Assembly (NCBI RefSeq): GCF_040364665.1
Contig: NZ_BAABWX010000005.1
Span: forward strand, 62,001 to 126,000
DNA: 64,000 nucleotides
Reading direction: 5' to 3'
Source of the DNA: Cognatishimia sp. WU-CL00825
GTDB taxonomy: Bacteria; Pseudomonadota; Alphaproteobacteria; Rhodobacterales; Rhodobacteraceae
Part shown: positions 17,525-26,372 of the stretch, piece after piece
Position numbering within the stretch: the first letter of the stretch is position 1
Layout: every line of letters starts with the position of its first letter
Notes under the pieces: model-generated
Told to the model about the DNA's origin: nothing
What the model saw: the letters and a program-made list of their open reading frames with translations, nothing else
The model's database searches: none
Made by a program: the position numbers and the translations under genes

Positions 17525-18589
17525 ATGACAGACCGCAACGACATTTTGAATGAAATGAATGACCGCTCGCGCGAGGTGTTTCGCCGCGTGGTCGAAGGCT
17601 ATTTGGATACTGGGGACCCGGTGGGGTCGCGCACATTGACGCGCGAACTGTCAGAGAAAGTCAGCGCCGCCACCGTGCGCAATGTGATGCAAGACCTGGA
17701 ATATTTGGGCCTGCTTGATTCACCGCATGTCAGCGCCGGGCGCATTCCAACCCAGCAGGGGCTGCGGATGTTTGTTGATGGGTTGCTTGAGGTGCGTGAC
17801 TTGGACCGCACCGATCAAGAAAAGATCGATGCCACAATGGGCGGCGGCAATGGTGACGTCGGCAGCATGCTGGATCGGGTGGGGTCGGCGCTGTCGGGCG
17901 TGACCCATGGTGCGTCTTTGGTCTTGGCTCCCAAACATGAGGCACCGATCAAACATATCGAATTTGTCAGCCTGGCGCATGATCGGGCTTTGGTGGTTTT
18001 GGTGATGGCGGACGGGCATGTTGAAAATCGACTGTTTACGCCGCCACCTGGGCAAACCCCTAGCAACATGCGCGAGGCAGCTAATTTTCTGAACTCGTTG
18101 ATCGAGGGCCGGACGCTGAGCGAATTGCAGACCGTGATCGCGGACGAAATTTCGCGCCGCCGCCAAGAGATCGACAAGCTGTCGCGGGCGTTGATCGATA
18201 GCGGATTGGCGGCCTGGGCAGATAAGGATGGCGCCGAAGAGCGACTCATTGTGCGGGGACGGTCCAATCTGTTAGGCGACAGTCAGGGCGAAGAAGACTT
18301 TGAGCGCATCCGAAACCTGTTTGATGACTTGGAACGCAAGCGTGATATCGCGGATTTCCTTGAATTGGCCGATCAAGGCGACGGTGTGCGGATTTTTATT
18401 GGCTCTGAGAACAAACTTTTTTCACTTTCGGGTTCCTCTTTGGTGGTGTCTCCATATATGAACTCTGATCGAAAGATAGTGGGTGCTGTTGGGGTCATCG
18501 GTCCAAAGCGCCTGAATTACGGACGGATTGTGCCGATTGTGGATTACACGGCGCAACTGGTTGGAAAGCTGATTTCTGACCGGGCATAG
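17525..18589 (+). CDS. hrcA: Heat-inducible transcription repressor HrcA
   Basis: HrcA represses chaperone genes by binding the CIRCE operator. The 354-residue protein has an N-terminal winged helix with Y-L-D-T-G-D-P-V-G-S-R-T-L and S-A-A-T-V-R-N-V-M-Q-D-L-E, then S-A-G-R-I-P-T-Q-Q-G-L-R, and a C-terminal GAF-like half containing I-F-I-G-S-E-N. I do not see a CIRCE inverted repeat in the 125 bases upstream, so the operator is probably at groESL elsewhere. grpE follows nine bases after the stop, so the two form an operon. Confidence 0.95.
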   Translation: MTDRNDILNEMNDRSREVFRRVVEGYLDTGDPVGSRTLTRELSEKVSAATVRNVMQDLEYLGLLDSPHVSAGRIPTQQGLRMFVDGLLEVRDLDRTDQEKIDATMGGGNGDVGSMLDRVGSALSGVTHGASLVLAPKHEAPIKHIEFVSLAHDRALVVLVMADGHVENRLFTPPPGQTPSNMREAANFLNSLIEGRTLSELQTVIADEISRRRQEIDKLSRALIDSGLAAWADKDGAEERLIVRGRSNLLGDSQGEEDFERIRNLFDDLERKRDIADFLELADQGDGVRIFIGSENKLFSLSGSSLVVSPYMNSDRKIVGAVGVIGPKRLNYGRIVPIVDYTAQLVGKLISDRA

Positions 18590-18598
18590 AGGTGAGTT

Positions 18599-19156
18599 AT
18601 GGCAGAGCCGAAAGAAAACGAATTTCTAGACGATATCGCAGATGCAGAAGCGGATGCTTATGCACATCTGGATGAGTTGGAAAATGAAGCGATCGCGCTG
18701 GACGAAGTGACGGCGGAGCGCGATGAATACAAAGAACGCTGGATGCGGGCTTTGGCAGAGGCAGAAAACGCGCGCAAACGTGGCGACAAGGCCCGTCGTG
18801 ACGCTGAAATGTACGGCGGATCCCGATTGGCTCGCGACATGTTGCCGGTCTATGACAATATGAAGCGCGCGATGGAATCCATTACCGAAGAGCAAAAGAG
18901 CGCAGCTCCGGCTGTGATCGAGGGCATTGAACTGACGATGCGTGAATTGCTGAATGTGTTTAAGAAACATGGCTTGGAAATCATTGTGCCAGAGGTTGGT
19001 GATAAGTTTGATCCAAACCATCACGAAGCGATGTTTGAGGCACCGGTTCCTGGCACCAAAGCCGGCGAAATCATTCAGATCTCTGCCGAGGGCTTTATGC
19101 TGCATGACCGATTGTTGCGCCCGGCCAAGGTGGGTGTCAGCTCTATGCCGGCATAA
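18599..19156 (+). CDS. grpE: Nucleotide exchange factor GrpE
   Basis: GrpE is the dimeric nucleotide exchange factor of DnaK. The 185-residue product has an acidic N-terminal stretch, a long coiled-coil helix (about residues 20-80, with W-M-R-A-L-A-E-A-E-N-A-R-K-R) and the C-terminal beta domain with G-D-K-F-D-P-N-H-H-E-A-M and G-F-M-L-H-D-R-L-L-R-P-A-K-V-G-V. dnaK and dnaJ are not in the window. A terminator directly after the gene ends the hrcA-grpE transcript. Confidence 0.97.
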   Translation: MAEPKENEFLDDIADAEADAYAHLDELENEAIALDEVTAERDEYKERWMRALAEAENARKRGDKARRDAEMYGGSRLARDMLPVYDNMKRAMESITEEQKSAAPAVIEGIELTMRELLNVFKKHGLEIIVPEVGDKFDPNHHEAMFEAPVPGTKAGEIIQISAEGFMLHDRLLRPAKVGVSSMPA

Positions 19157-19185
19157 GCCTAAACAGCTCTTAGAAATTGTGTTAG

Positions 19186-19212
19186 AAAGCTCCTGTTTAT
19201 CAGGAGCTTTTT
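19186..19212 (+). terminator. Intrinsic terminator after grpE
   Basis: AAAGCTCCTG and CAGGAGCTTT form a perfect ten-pair stem with a five-base loop, followed by a T run ending at 19212. The 3' arm contains AGGAG (19202-19206), nine bases before the TTG start of the next gene, so the arm may also be that gene's ribosome binding site. Confidence 0.85.
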
Positions 19213-19215
19213 GCG

Positions 19216-20268
19216 TTGAAACAGTTTGCCATCTATTGGATTTTTCTTGTCTGGGCCACGGCGGCAACCGCACAGACCTATCCGGATTACACCGAAGTTT
19301 GGGTCAATGATTATGCTGATTTGATGACGGCCCAAGAAGAAGACCTTGTGCGTGAGAAGTTGCAAGAATTGCGTGACAAACGCGGCATTGAATTCACCGT
19401 TCTGACCATCCCTAACATGTCAGATTATGGGTATTCAGGTGAAATAGAGCCGTTTGCAACTGGATTGTTTAATCAATGGGGCATTGGCGATGCCACACGC
19501 AACGATGGGGTTTTGATGCTGATTGCGCGTTATGATCGGGTGATGCGGATCGAATTGGGCTCTGGATATAGCACCAGCAAAAACGACGCTATGGCCGCGA
19601 TTATTGACGACGTGATGTTCCCGCATTTCCGCAGTGACGACTATGCAAAAGGCATCGACCGTGGTGTGGTGGCAGTGGTGAAAAACCTTACTGGGGTCTA
19701 TCCCGGAGAATTTGACATTTCATCACCCCATCGCCTCTGGAATGGGCTTAATCGATGGCTGGATCGCATCGGGGATTGGATTTTTATCGCCTATGCATTT
19801 GCGGCGGGTTTGGCCTATCGCTTTTATCGCCGGTGGAAGCGCAACAGGCCACGGAATTGCCCGATAGATGGGCAGGAAATGCAGCGATATTCTGAGGAAA
19901 ACGAAGACAAATATCTGAAGGGTGGTCAGCGCACCGAAGAACGCCTGAAAAGTGTGGATTATGATGTTTGGCACTGCGCGAATTGTGATCACATCACAAT
20001 CGAAGCTTACAAAGCCCTATTTTCAAAATATGGGGCCTGTCGCAGTTGTAATTATAAAACGCTTGAAGCCGATAGCTCCGTTGTGACACCAGCAACCACA
20101 TCATCAACAGGTCTGCGACGTGTGGACTATCACTGCAAAAATTGTGACGACCGCTATCACGCCCATGAAACCATTCCCAAAGTGTCAAAAAGCAGCTCTT
20201 CTTCCTCGGGTGGAAGCAGTTTTGGCGGTGGCTCATCCTCGGGAGGCGGCGCAAGCGGCAGCTGGTAG
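19216..20268 (+). CDS. Secreted/membrane TPM-domain protein with zinc-ribbon pairs
   Basis: The product has 350 residues: a signal peptide (ends near A-T-A-Q), a TPM domain (about 25-170) with V-N-D-Y-A-D-L, G-I-E-F-T-V-L-T-I-P and L-G-S-G-Y-S, one transmembrane helix near 190-205, and then a cysteine-rich part with C-P-I-D-G, C-A-N-C, C-R-S-C and C-K-N-C pairs suggesting two zinc ribbons. The C-terminus is a serine/glycine tract, as in YgcG-type TPM proteins. TPM domains have been linked to phosphatase activity and photosystem repair in plants; the role here is unknown. The start is TTG at 19216, right behind the grpE terminator. Stops converge with mutS two bases apart. Confidence 0.8.
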   Translation: MKQFAIYWIFLVWATAATAQTYPDYTEVWVNDYADLMTAQEEDLVREKLQELRDKRGIEFTVLTIPNMSDYGYSGEIEPFATGLFNQWGIGDATRNDGVLMLIARYDRVMRIELGSGYSTSKNDAMAAIIDDVMFPHFRSDDYAKGIDRGVVAVVKNLTGVYPGEFDISSPHRLWNGLNRWLDRIGDWIFIAYAFAAGLAYRFYRRWKRNRPRNCPIDGQEMQRYSEENEDKYLKGGQRTEERLKSVDYDVWHCANCDHITIEAYKALFSKYGACRSCNYKTLEADSSVVTPATTSSTGLRRVDYHCKNCDDRYHAHETIPKVSKSSSSSSGGSSFGGGSSSGGGASGSW

Positions 20269-20270
20269 AC

Positions 20271-22916
20271 CTAATTCGCTAAACTCTTGAGTTCATAGAG
20301 CAATTCAAGTGCTTCGCGCGGACTAAGGTCATCGGGCGTGATGGTTTCCAAACGGGATTGAAGGGGTGATGGGCCTGCCAGTTGTTTGGGGGCGGCTGCA
20401 GGGGCCGCTGCAAACAGTGGCAGATCATCGATCAAAGCCTTTTGGCCTGCACCTTCGCGTTCGCTTTTTTCCAGCATTTCTAAAACGTCGCGGGCGCGGG
20501 CCACAACGGCTGGGGGCAGACCGGCCAGTTGCGCCACTTGCACACCATAGCTGCGATCAGCGGCACCGCGCTTGACCTCGTGCAGAAAAATAACTTCGCC
20601 ATCCCATTCCTTGACGGTCACCGTGGCGTTGTCGACGCCTTTGAGCTTACCAGCAAGGGCCGTCATTTCGTGATAATGCGTGGCAAATAGCGCGCGTGAA
20701 CAATTCACTTCGTGCAAGTGTTCAAGGGTGGCCCAGGCGATCGACAGGCCGTCATAGGTGGCGGTGCCCCGGCCGATTTCGTCCAATATTACAAGTGCGC
20801 GGTCGTCTGCTTGATTCAAAATGGCGGCGGTTTCCACCATCTCGACCATAAAGGTCGAGCGGCCACGGGCCAGATCATCAGAGGCCCCAACACGAGAAAA
20901 CAATTGGCTGACAAGTCCGATCCGAGCGGCGCTGGCGGGCACGTAGCTGCCCATCTGCGCAAGCAGGGCGATCAATGCATTTTGTCGCAAAAAGGTCGAC
21001 TTACCGGCCATGTTCGGCCCGGTGAGCAGCCAAATACTTGGATCATCGCCGCCGGACAAATTACAGGTGTTGGCCACAAAAGGCGCACCACCTTGTTGGC
21101 GCAGGGCCGCCTCTACAACCGGGTGGCGCCCACCTTGAATGGCAAAATCCTGCGTGTCATTGACCTCAGGACGGCACCAGTTTTCGCTTGTCGATAAATC
21201 CGCGATTGCGGCTTGAAGATCAAATTCCGATAGGGCCTTGGCTGCGGTTGAGATAGGGCCAGAATTGTCCAAAATGGCTTGTCTTAGGGTGGAATAGAGA
21301 CGTTTTTCAATTTCCAGCGCAGTGTTGCCTGCATTGAGGATTTTGGTTTCCATCTCTGACAGTTCGACGGTGGTGAACCGGACCTGATTTGCGGTTGTCT
21401 GACGATGAATGAAGGTTTCAGACAGCGGTGCTGACATCATGACATCTGCGTGTTTTGAGGTTGTCTCGATAAAATAGCCTAAGACATTATTGTGTTTGAT
21501 CTTGAGCGCAGAAATACCGGTCAATGTGCTGTATTGCGCCTGCATTTGAGCGATGACGCTGCGGCCTTCATCGCGCAATTGGCGGGCTTCGTCCAAGGCG
21601 ATGTCATAGCCTGGCGCGATGAACCCGCCGTCGCGCGCAAGCAAAGGCGGTTCTGCCACCAGCGCGTCATCCAATAGTGTCAGCAAGCTGTCGTGGCCCT
21701 GTAGAGCCGCTTTGGCGCTGGCAAGGATAGTCGGCAGATCAGTGTTTTCGCACAGGTTTGAAATATCGTCTGCTTGGGTCAATCCATTGCGGATGGCTGA
21801 CAGATCCCGCGGCCCGCCGCGGTCAAGCGACAGGCGGGATAGGGCGCGATCTAGATCTGGCACGCGTTTAAGGTGGTCGCGCAATGTGCTGCCGAGCGGG
21901 CTGTTTTGCGCCATGAAAGACACGGCGTCCAGCCGTTGATGAACCGTCGCCAGATCTAGAGAAGGAGAGGCGAGGCGGCGTTCCAAAAGGCGGGCACCTC
22001 CAGAGGTCACCGTGCGGTCGATTGTGGCCAAAAGCGACCCTGCACGACCACCAGACAGCGCATGGGTTAATTCCAAATTGCGACGGGTGGCAGCGTCGAT
22101 CTGCATCGTGCCACCGGTGGCTTCGCGCACGGGTGGACGCAGCAAGGGCAACTTGCCTTTTTGCGTGACTTCGAGATAGTCGACAATGGCGCCAAGCGCG
22201 CCAATTTCTGCACGTGAAAAGCTGCCATAAGCATCCAGTCCCTGCGCGCCAAACAGCCCTGCGACGCGTTTCTCTGCAGCGGTACTGTCGAATGATCCAC
22301 GTGACGTTGAGGTGAGCGAGACGCCCATATCAGAGACTAATTCGCCTAAATCTGCTTCACTTCCTTCGGCCACCAGCAATTCAGATGGGGCGAGGCGTGC
22401 AAGTTCTGCAGCCAATCGGATGCGCGCCAAAGGCATGACATGCAGCGCACCGGTTGAAATATCTGCCCAAGCCAGCGCGGCAACATCGCGGACCTGTGCA
22501 AAGGCAGCCAGAAAGTTATGACGCCGGGCATCCAAAAGTGAATCTTCGGTCAATGTGCCGGGGGTTACCAGACGCACAACTTCGCGGCGCACCACCGCTT
22601 TGTAACCGCGTTTCTTGGCCTCTGCCGGGCTTTCCATTTGCTCGCATACGGCCACGCGAAACCCCTTGCGGATCAAAGTCAGAAAATAGCCTTCGGCTGC
22701 GTGATGCGGCACGCCACACATCGGAATTTCGCTGCCTTCGTGTTTGCCGCGCTTTGTCAGTGCAATGTCCAGTGCCTCGGCTGCGGCCACAGCGTCGTCA
22801 AAGAACATCTCATAGAAATCGCCCATCCGGTAAAACAGAATCGCATCTGGGTGCGCTGCTTTGATTTCCAGATATTGTGCCATCATTGGTGTGACGGCTG
22901 ATTTCGTTGCGCTCAC
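20271..22916 (-). CDS. mutS: DNA mismatch repair protein MutS
   Basis: MutS recognises mismatches and recruits MutL. The 881-residue product has the mismatch-wedge F-Y-E at residues 34-36, the connector, lever and clamp domains, and the ATPase with P-loop G-P-N-M-A-G-K-S-T near residue 630, L-I-L-D-E-I-G-R-G-T-A-T-Y-D-G and A-T-H-Y-H-E-M. The longest frame begins with GTG at 22916; the ATG at 22886 (residue 11) is also possible and would still leave a normal length. Divergent from maeB across 146 bases in which I see no clear promoter. Confidence 0.97.
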   Translation of the reverse strand: MSATKSAVTPMMAQYLEIKAAHPDAILFYRMGDFYEMFFDDAVAAAEALDIALTKRGKHEGSEIPMCGVPHHAAEGYFLTLIRKGFRVAVCEQMESPAEAKKRGYKAVVRREVVRLVTPGTLTEDSLLDARRHNFLAAFAQVRDVAALAWADISTGALHVMPLARIRLAAELARLAPSELLVAEGSEADLGELVSDMGVSLTSTSRGSFDSTAAEKRVAGLFGAQGLDAYGSFSRAEIGALGAIVDYLEVTQKGKLPLLRPPVREATGGTMQIDAATRRNLELTHALSGGRAGSLLATIDRTVTSGGARLLERRLASPSLDLATVHQRLDAVSFMAQNSPLGSTLRDHLKRVPDLDRALSRLSLDRGGPRDLSAIRNGLTQADDISNLCENTDLPTILASAKAALQGHDSLLTLLDDALVAEPPLLARDGGFIAPGYDIALDEARQLRDEGRSVIAQMQAQYSTLTGISALKIKHNNVLGYFIETTSKHADVMMSAPLSETFIHRQTTANQVRFTTVELSEMETKILNAGNTALEIEKRLYSTLRQAILDNSGPISTAAKALSEFDLQAAIADLSTSENWCRPEVNDTQDFAIQGGRHPVVEAALRQQGGAPFVANTCNLSGGDDPSIWLLTGPNMAGKSTFLRQNALIALLAQMGSYVPASAARIGLVSQLFSRVGASDDLARGRSTFMVEMVETAAILNQADDRALVILDEIGRGTATYDGLSIAWATLEHLHEVNCSRALFATHYHEMTALAGKLKGVDNATVTVKEWDGEVIFLHEVKRGAADRSYGVQVAQLAGLPPAVVARARDVLEMLEKSEREGAGQKALIDDLPLFAAAPAAAPKQLAGPSPLQSRLETITPDDLSPREALELLYELKSLAN

Positions 22917-23062
22917 AATCGTTCCCCCGGGTGGTGTTTTTGTGGTGTAGCAATATCTGAATGGAGCTTGAAAGGCGAAATGATAAATAGTTGCGGCGCT
23001 AACATATTGTGACAGCGGTTTGGCTCAGATAAGACCCAAAAGACTTAAAAGGATCGGCTGCA

Positions 23063-25318
23063 ATGACAAAGACCAAAGTGACGCGCGAGGAAGCACTGGC
23101 TTTCCATCTGGAACCCACGCCAGGCAAGTTTGAAATCAGGGCCACTGTCCCGATGACAACCCAGCGCGATTTGTCCTTGGCCTATTCGCCTGGCGTTGCG
23201 GTGCCTTGCGAAGCCATCGCGGCTGATCCAGCCGCCGCCTATGACTATACCAACAAAGGTAATCTGGTTGCGGTGATTTCAAACGGCACGGCAGTATTGG
23301 GCCTTGGCAATCTTGGCGCCTTGGGCAGTAAGCCTGTCATGGAAGGCAAAGCGGTATTGTTCAAACGCTTTGCGGACGTGAATTCGATTGATCTGGAACT
23401 GGACACAGAAGATCCCGAAGAATTCATCAATGCGGTGAAGCTGATGGGGCCAACGTTTGGCGGCATCAATTTAGAAGACATCAAGGCACCTGAATGTTTC
23501 ATCATCGAGCAACGGCTCAAAGAAGAAATGGACATTCCAGTTTTTCATGATGACCAGCACGGTACGGCTGTGATCTGCGCGGCAGGTCTTTTAAATGCGC
23601 TGCGGATTTCTGGTAAGAAAATCGAAGATGTTAAGATTGTGCTCAATGGTGCGGGCGCGGCGGGGATTGCCTGTATTGAGTTGGTCAAATCCATGGGTGC
23701 AAAACATGACAATTGCATCGTTTGCGACACCAAGGGTGTGATCTACCAAGGCCGAACCGAAGGGATGAACCAATGGAAATCCGCGCATGCGGCCAACACC
23801 AAATTGCGCAGCCTCGAAGAGGCAATGGTGGGCGCGGATGTGTTTTTGGGCGTGTCGGCAAAAGGGGCCGTGACACCAGAAATGGTTGAAACAATGGGCC
23901 CTGATCCGCTGATCTTTGCGATGGCGAATCCCGATCCCGAGATCACCCCAGAAGAGGCGCAGGCTGTTCGCCCGGATGCGATTGTTGGCACGGGTCGCTC
24001 TGATTACCCAAATCAGGTGAATAATGTTCTGGCCTTCCCATACTTGTTCCGTGGCGCATTGGATATTCACGCTCGCGCAATCAATGATGAGATGAAAATT
24101 GCCTGTGCCGAGGCTTTGGCGGATATGGCACGCGAGGATGTGCCAGATGAAGTGGCCATGGCTTATGGGCGCAAACTGGCATTTGGTCGTGATTACATCA
24201 TTCCGACACCCTTTGATCCACGGCTGATCTACCGCATTCCGTCTGCAGTTGCCAAAGCGGGCATGGATACCGGTGTTGCGCGTCGTCCGATCATCGACAT
24301 GGATGGCTATGAAGCCAGCCTGAAATCGCGGATGGACCCAACCGCCAGCATGCTGCGCAACCTGAACGCGCGGGCGCGCAATGCGCAGGCACGGATGATC
24401 TTTGCCGAAGGTGATGACCCTCGTGTGCTGCGCGCAGCGGTGTTGTATCAACGTTCGGGGCTAGGCAAGGCGCTGGTTGTTGGGCGCGAAGCTGATGTGG
24501 CTGAAAAGCTCGAAGCTGCTGGGCTTGGCGATGCCATTGCAGAGATCGAAGTTGTGAATGCAGCCAATTCGATGCACCTGCGCACCTACAAAGACTTTTT
24601 GTATAAGCGCTTGCAACGTAAAGGCTTTGACAAGCAGGATGTGCACCGTTTGGCAGCGCGCGATCGGCATGTTTTTGCATCTTTGATGCTGGCGCATGGC
24701 CATGGCGATGGCTTGGTGACCGGGGCGACCCGTAAGTCTGCGCATGTCATGGAATTGATCAACCACGTGTTTGAAGCAGATGCTCAGGCGGGCGCGGTTG
24801 GTGTGACAGCTATTTTGCACAATGGCCGTATTGTGCTGATTTCCGATACGCTGGTGCACGAGTGGCCTGATGAAACAGATCTTGCCAATATCGCCGAAGC
24901 CTGCGCTGGCGTTGCACGTCATATGGGGCTAGAGCCGCGTGTGGCATTTGTCAGCTTCTCGACCTTTGGCTATCCGGTGTCAGAGCGTGCCGAAAAAATG
25001 CATATGGCGCCGGCGGTTCTTGATAAGCGCGGTGTGGATTTTGAATACGAAGGCGAAATGACAGTTGACGTTGCCCTGAACACCAGCGCGCAAGAGGCTT
25101 ATCCGTTCCAACGCCTCAGTGGGCCAGCCAATATTCTGGTGGTGCCAGCGCGGCATTCGGCGAGTATTTCAACCAAATTGATGCAGGAGATGGCCGGGGC
25201 GACCTTGATTGGTCCGATTCTGACAGGGGTGGATCATTCGATCCAGATTTGCTCGACGACCTCGACCTCCAATGACATCATGAACATGGCGATTTTGGCC
25301 GCCTGCAAAGTGGGCTAG
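23063..25318 (+). CDS. maeB: NADP-dependent malic enzyme with phosphotransacetylase-like C-terminal domain (MaeB)
   Basis: MaeB decarboxylates malate to pyruvate with reduction of NADP. The 751-residue product has the N-terminal malic domain (Y-S-P-G-V-A-V-P, D-D-Q-H-G-T-A), the NAD(P) domain with N-G-A-G-A-A-G-I-A, and from about residue 430 a phosphotransacetylase-like domain, including G-A-T-R-K-S and S-F-S-T-F-G-Y-P. In this family the second domain is usually regulatory, sensing acetyl-CoA, rather than catalytic. AAAGGA precedes the ATG. Single transcription unit with its own terminator. Confidence 0.95.
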   Translation: MTKTKVTREEALAFHLEPTPGKFEIRATVPMTTQRDLSLAYSPGVAVPCEAIAADPAAAYDYTNKGNLVAVISNGTAVLGLGNLGALGSKPVMEGKAVLFKRFADVNSIDLELDTEDPEEFINAVKLMGPTFGGINLEDIKAPECFIIEQRLKEEMDIPVFHDDQHGTAVICAAGLLNALRISGKKIEDVKIVLNGAGAAGIACIELVKSMGAKHDNCIVCDTKGVIYQGRTEGMNQWKSAHAANTKLRSLEEAMVGADVFLGVSAKGAVTPEMVETMGPDPLIFAMANPDPEITPEEAQAVRPDAIVGTGRSDYPNQVNNVLAFPYLFRGALDIHARAINDEMKIACAEALADMAREDVPDEVAMAYGRKLAFGRDYIIPTPFDPRLIYRIPSAVAKAGMDTGVARRPIIDMDGYEASLKSRMDPTASMLRNLNARARNAQARMIFAEGDDPRVLRAAVLYQRSGLGKALVVGREADVAEKLEAAGLGDAIAEIEVVNAANSMHLRTYKDFLYKRLQRKGFDKQDVHRLAARDRHVFASLMLAHGHGDGLVTGATRKSAHVMELINHVFEADAQAGAVGVTAILHNGRIVLISDTLVHEWPDETDLANIAEACAGVARHMGLEPRVAFVSFSTFGYPVSERAEKMHMAPAVLDKRGVDFEYEGEMTVDVALNTSAQEAYPFQRLSGPANILVVPARHSASISTKLMQEMAGATLIGPILTGVDHSIQICSTTSTSNDIMNMAILAACKVG

Positions 25319-25347
25319 CTAACCTTTTTCGTGCTTGCACTCAGCTT

Positions 25348-25376
25348 GAGACCATCCGACAGTGATGGTCTCATTT
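25348..25376 (+). terminator. Intrinsic terminator after maeB
   Basis: GAGACCATC and GATGGTCTC form a perfect nine-pair stem with a seven-base loop; the following A-T-T-T-T gives only a short T run. It lies 30 bases after the maeB stop and 18 bases before the next gene. Confidence 0.7.
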
Positions 25377-25394
25377 TAGGTATGCGAGAATTTT

Positions 25395-26270
25395 ATGGCA
25401 ATTTATAACCTTGGGTCGATCAATGCCGATCTGTTCTATCAGGTGCCGCATTTGCCGGGGCCTGGCGAAACGCTTGCCGCCAAGGGAATGCATAAAGGCC
25501 TAGGGGGAAAAGGGGCCAATATGTCTGTGGCAGCCGCGCGTGCGGCCGCCTTGGTGTCTCATATCGGTGCCGTTGGATCAGACGGAACTTGGGCGCGGCA
25601 GCGGTTGCTGGAATATGGGGTCGATACCCGTCATATAGCGGTTCTGGCCCACAGCCCAACGGGCCATGCGATCATTAATGTGGACCAAGAAGGCGAAAAC
25701 GCCATTGTGCTTTTGCCAGGGGCCAACCATGAGATCACCAATAATGCCATCGGCAAAGCGCTGAGCGAAAGCGCGCGTGGCGACACGCTTTTGATCCAAA
25801 ATGAAACCAACAACCAAGCCTATGCGGCGCAAATGGGCCGGGATCTGGCGATGTTTGTTGCCTATGCGGCTGCGCCCTTTGACAGCGATGCGGTGCAAGC
25901 GGTTCTGCCGATGCTTGATTTCCTGATCTTAAACGAGGTGGAAGCCGAGCAATTGACCGCCGCCACCGGGCTTTCGCCGCAGGACCTGCCGGTTGCAGAT
26001 ATTGTGATCACGTTGGGCGCCAAAGGGTGCCGCTGGATCAACACGCAAAAACGCACGCAACAGGATTTTCCGGCCTTTTTGGTTGACGTGGTCGATACAA
26101 CGGGTGCGGGGGATACGTTCACCGGCTATCTGCTGGCGGGGCTGGATCGCGGTATGCCGATGGAACAGGCGATTTTGCTGGCGATGCGGGCGGGTGCTTT
26201 GATGGTGATGCGTCAGGGCACTGCAGACGTCATTCCCGATCTTAAAGAAGTGCAAAGCGCCCAGTTCTAG
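25395..26270 (+). CDS. PfkB-family carbohydrate kinase (ribokinase-like)
   Basis: A 291-residue cytoplasmic sugar or nucleoside kinase of the ribokinase fold. It has the N-terminal G-S-I-N-A-D-L, the first PfkB signature G-G-K-G-A-N-M-S-V-A-A-A-R near residues 38-50, the N-E-V-E-A-E-Q block and the second signature D-T-T-G-A-G-D-T-F-T-G with the catalytic aspartate. These features fit ribokinase (rbsK) best, but no ribose transporter or nucleosidase is nearby, so the substrate stays open. A REP-like repeat follows the stop. Confidence 0.85.
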   Translation: MAIYNLGSINADLFYQVPHLPGPGETLAAKGMHKGLGGKGANMSVAAARAAALVSHIGAVGSDGTWARQRLLEYGVDTRHIAVLAHSPTGHAIINVDQEGENAIVLLPGANHEITNNAIGKALSESARGDTLLIQNETNNQAYAAQMGRDLAMFVAYAAAPFDSDAVQAVLPMLDFLILNEVEAEQLTAATGLSPQDLPVADIVITLGAKGCRWINTQKRTQQDFPAFLVDVVDTTGAGDTFTGYLLAGLDRGMPMEQAILLAMRAGALMVMRQGTADVIPDLKEVQSAQF

Positions 26271-26305
26271 CGGATCACCCCCTGGCTTCACCTTTGGAAA
26301 AAACT

Positions 26306-26355
26306 CTGGGGTGAGCGGTGAAATCATCGATTTCACCGCGAGGGGCAAAGCCCCT
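26306..26355 (+). repeat. Palindromic intergenic repeat, copy 1
   Basis: A 50-base element made of two adjacent hairpins: GCGGTGAAATC / GATTTCACCGC (26315-26339) and AGGGGC / GCCCCT (26341-26355). A near-identical copy in opposite orientation lies at 27166-27215 on the other side of msrA. It is compact and intergenic, like a REP element, and may also act in termination. Confidence 0.85.
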
Positions 26356-26372
26356 AAAACCTTTACCAGTCT

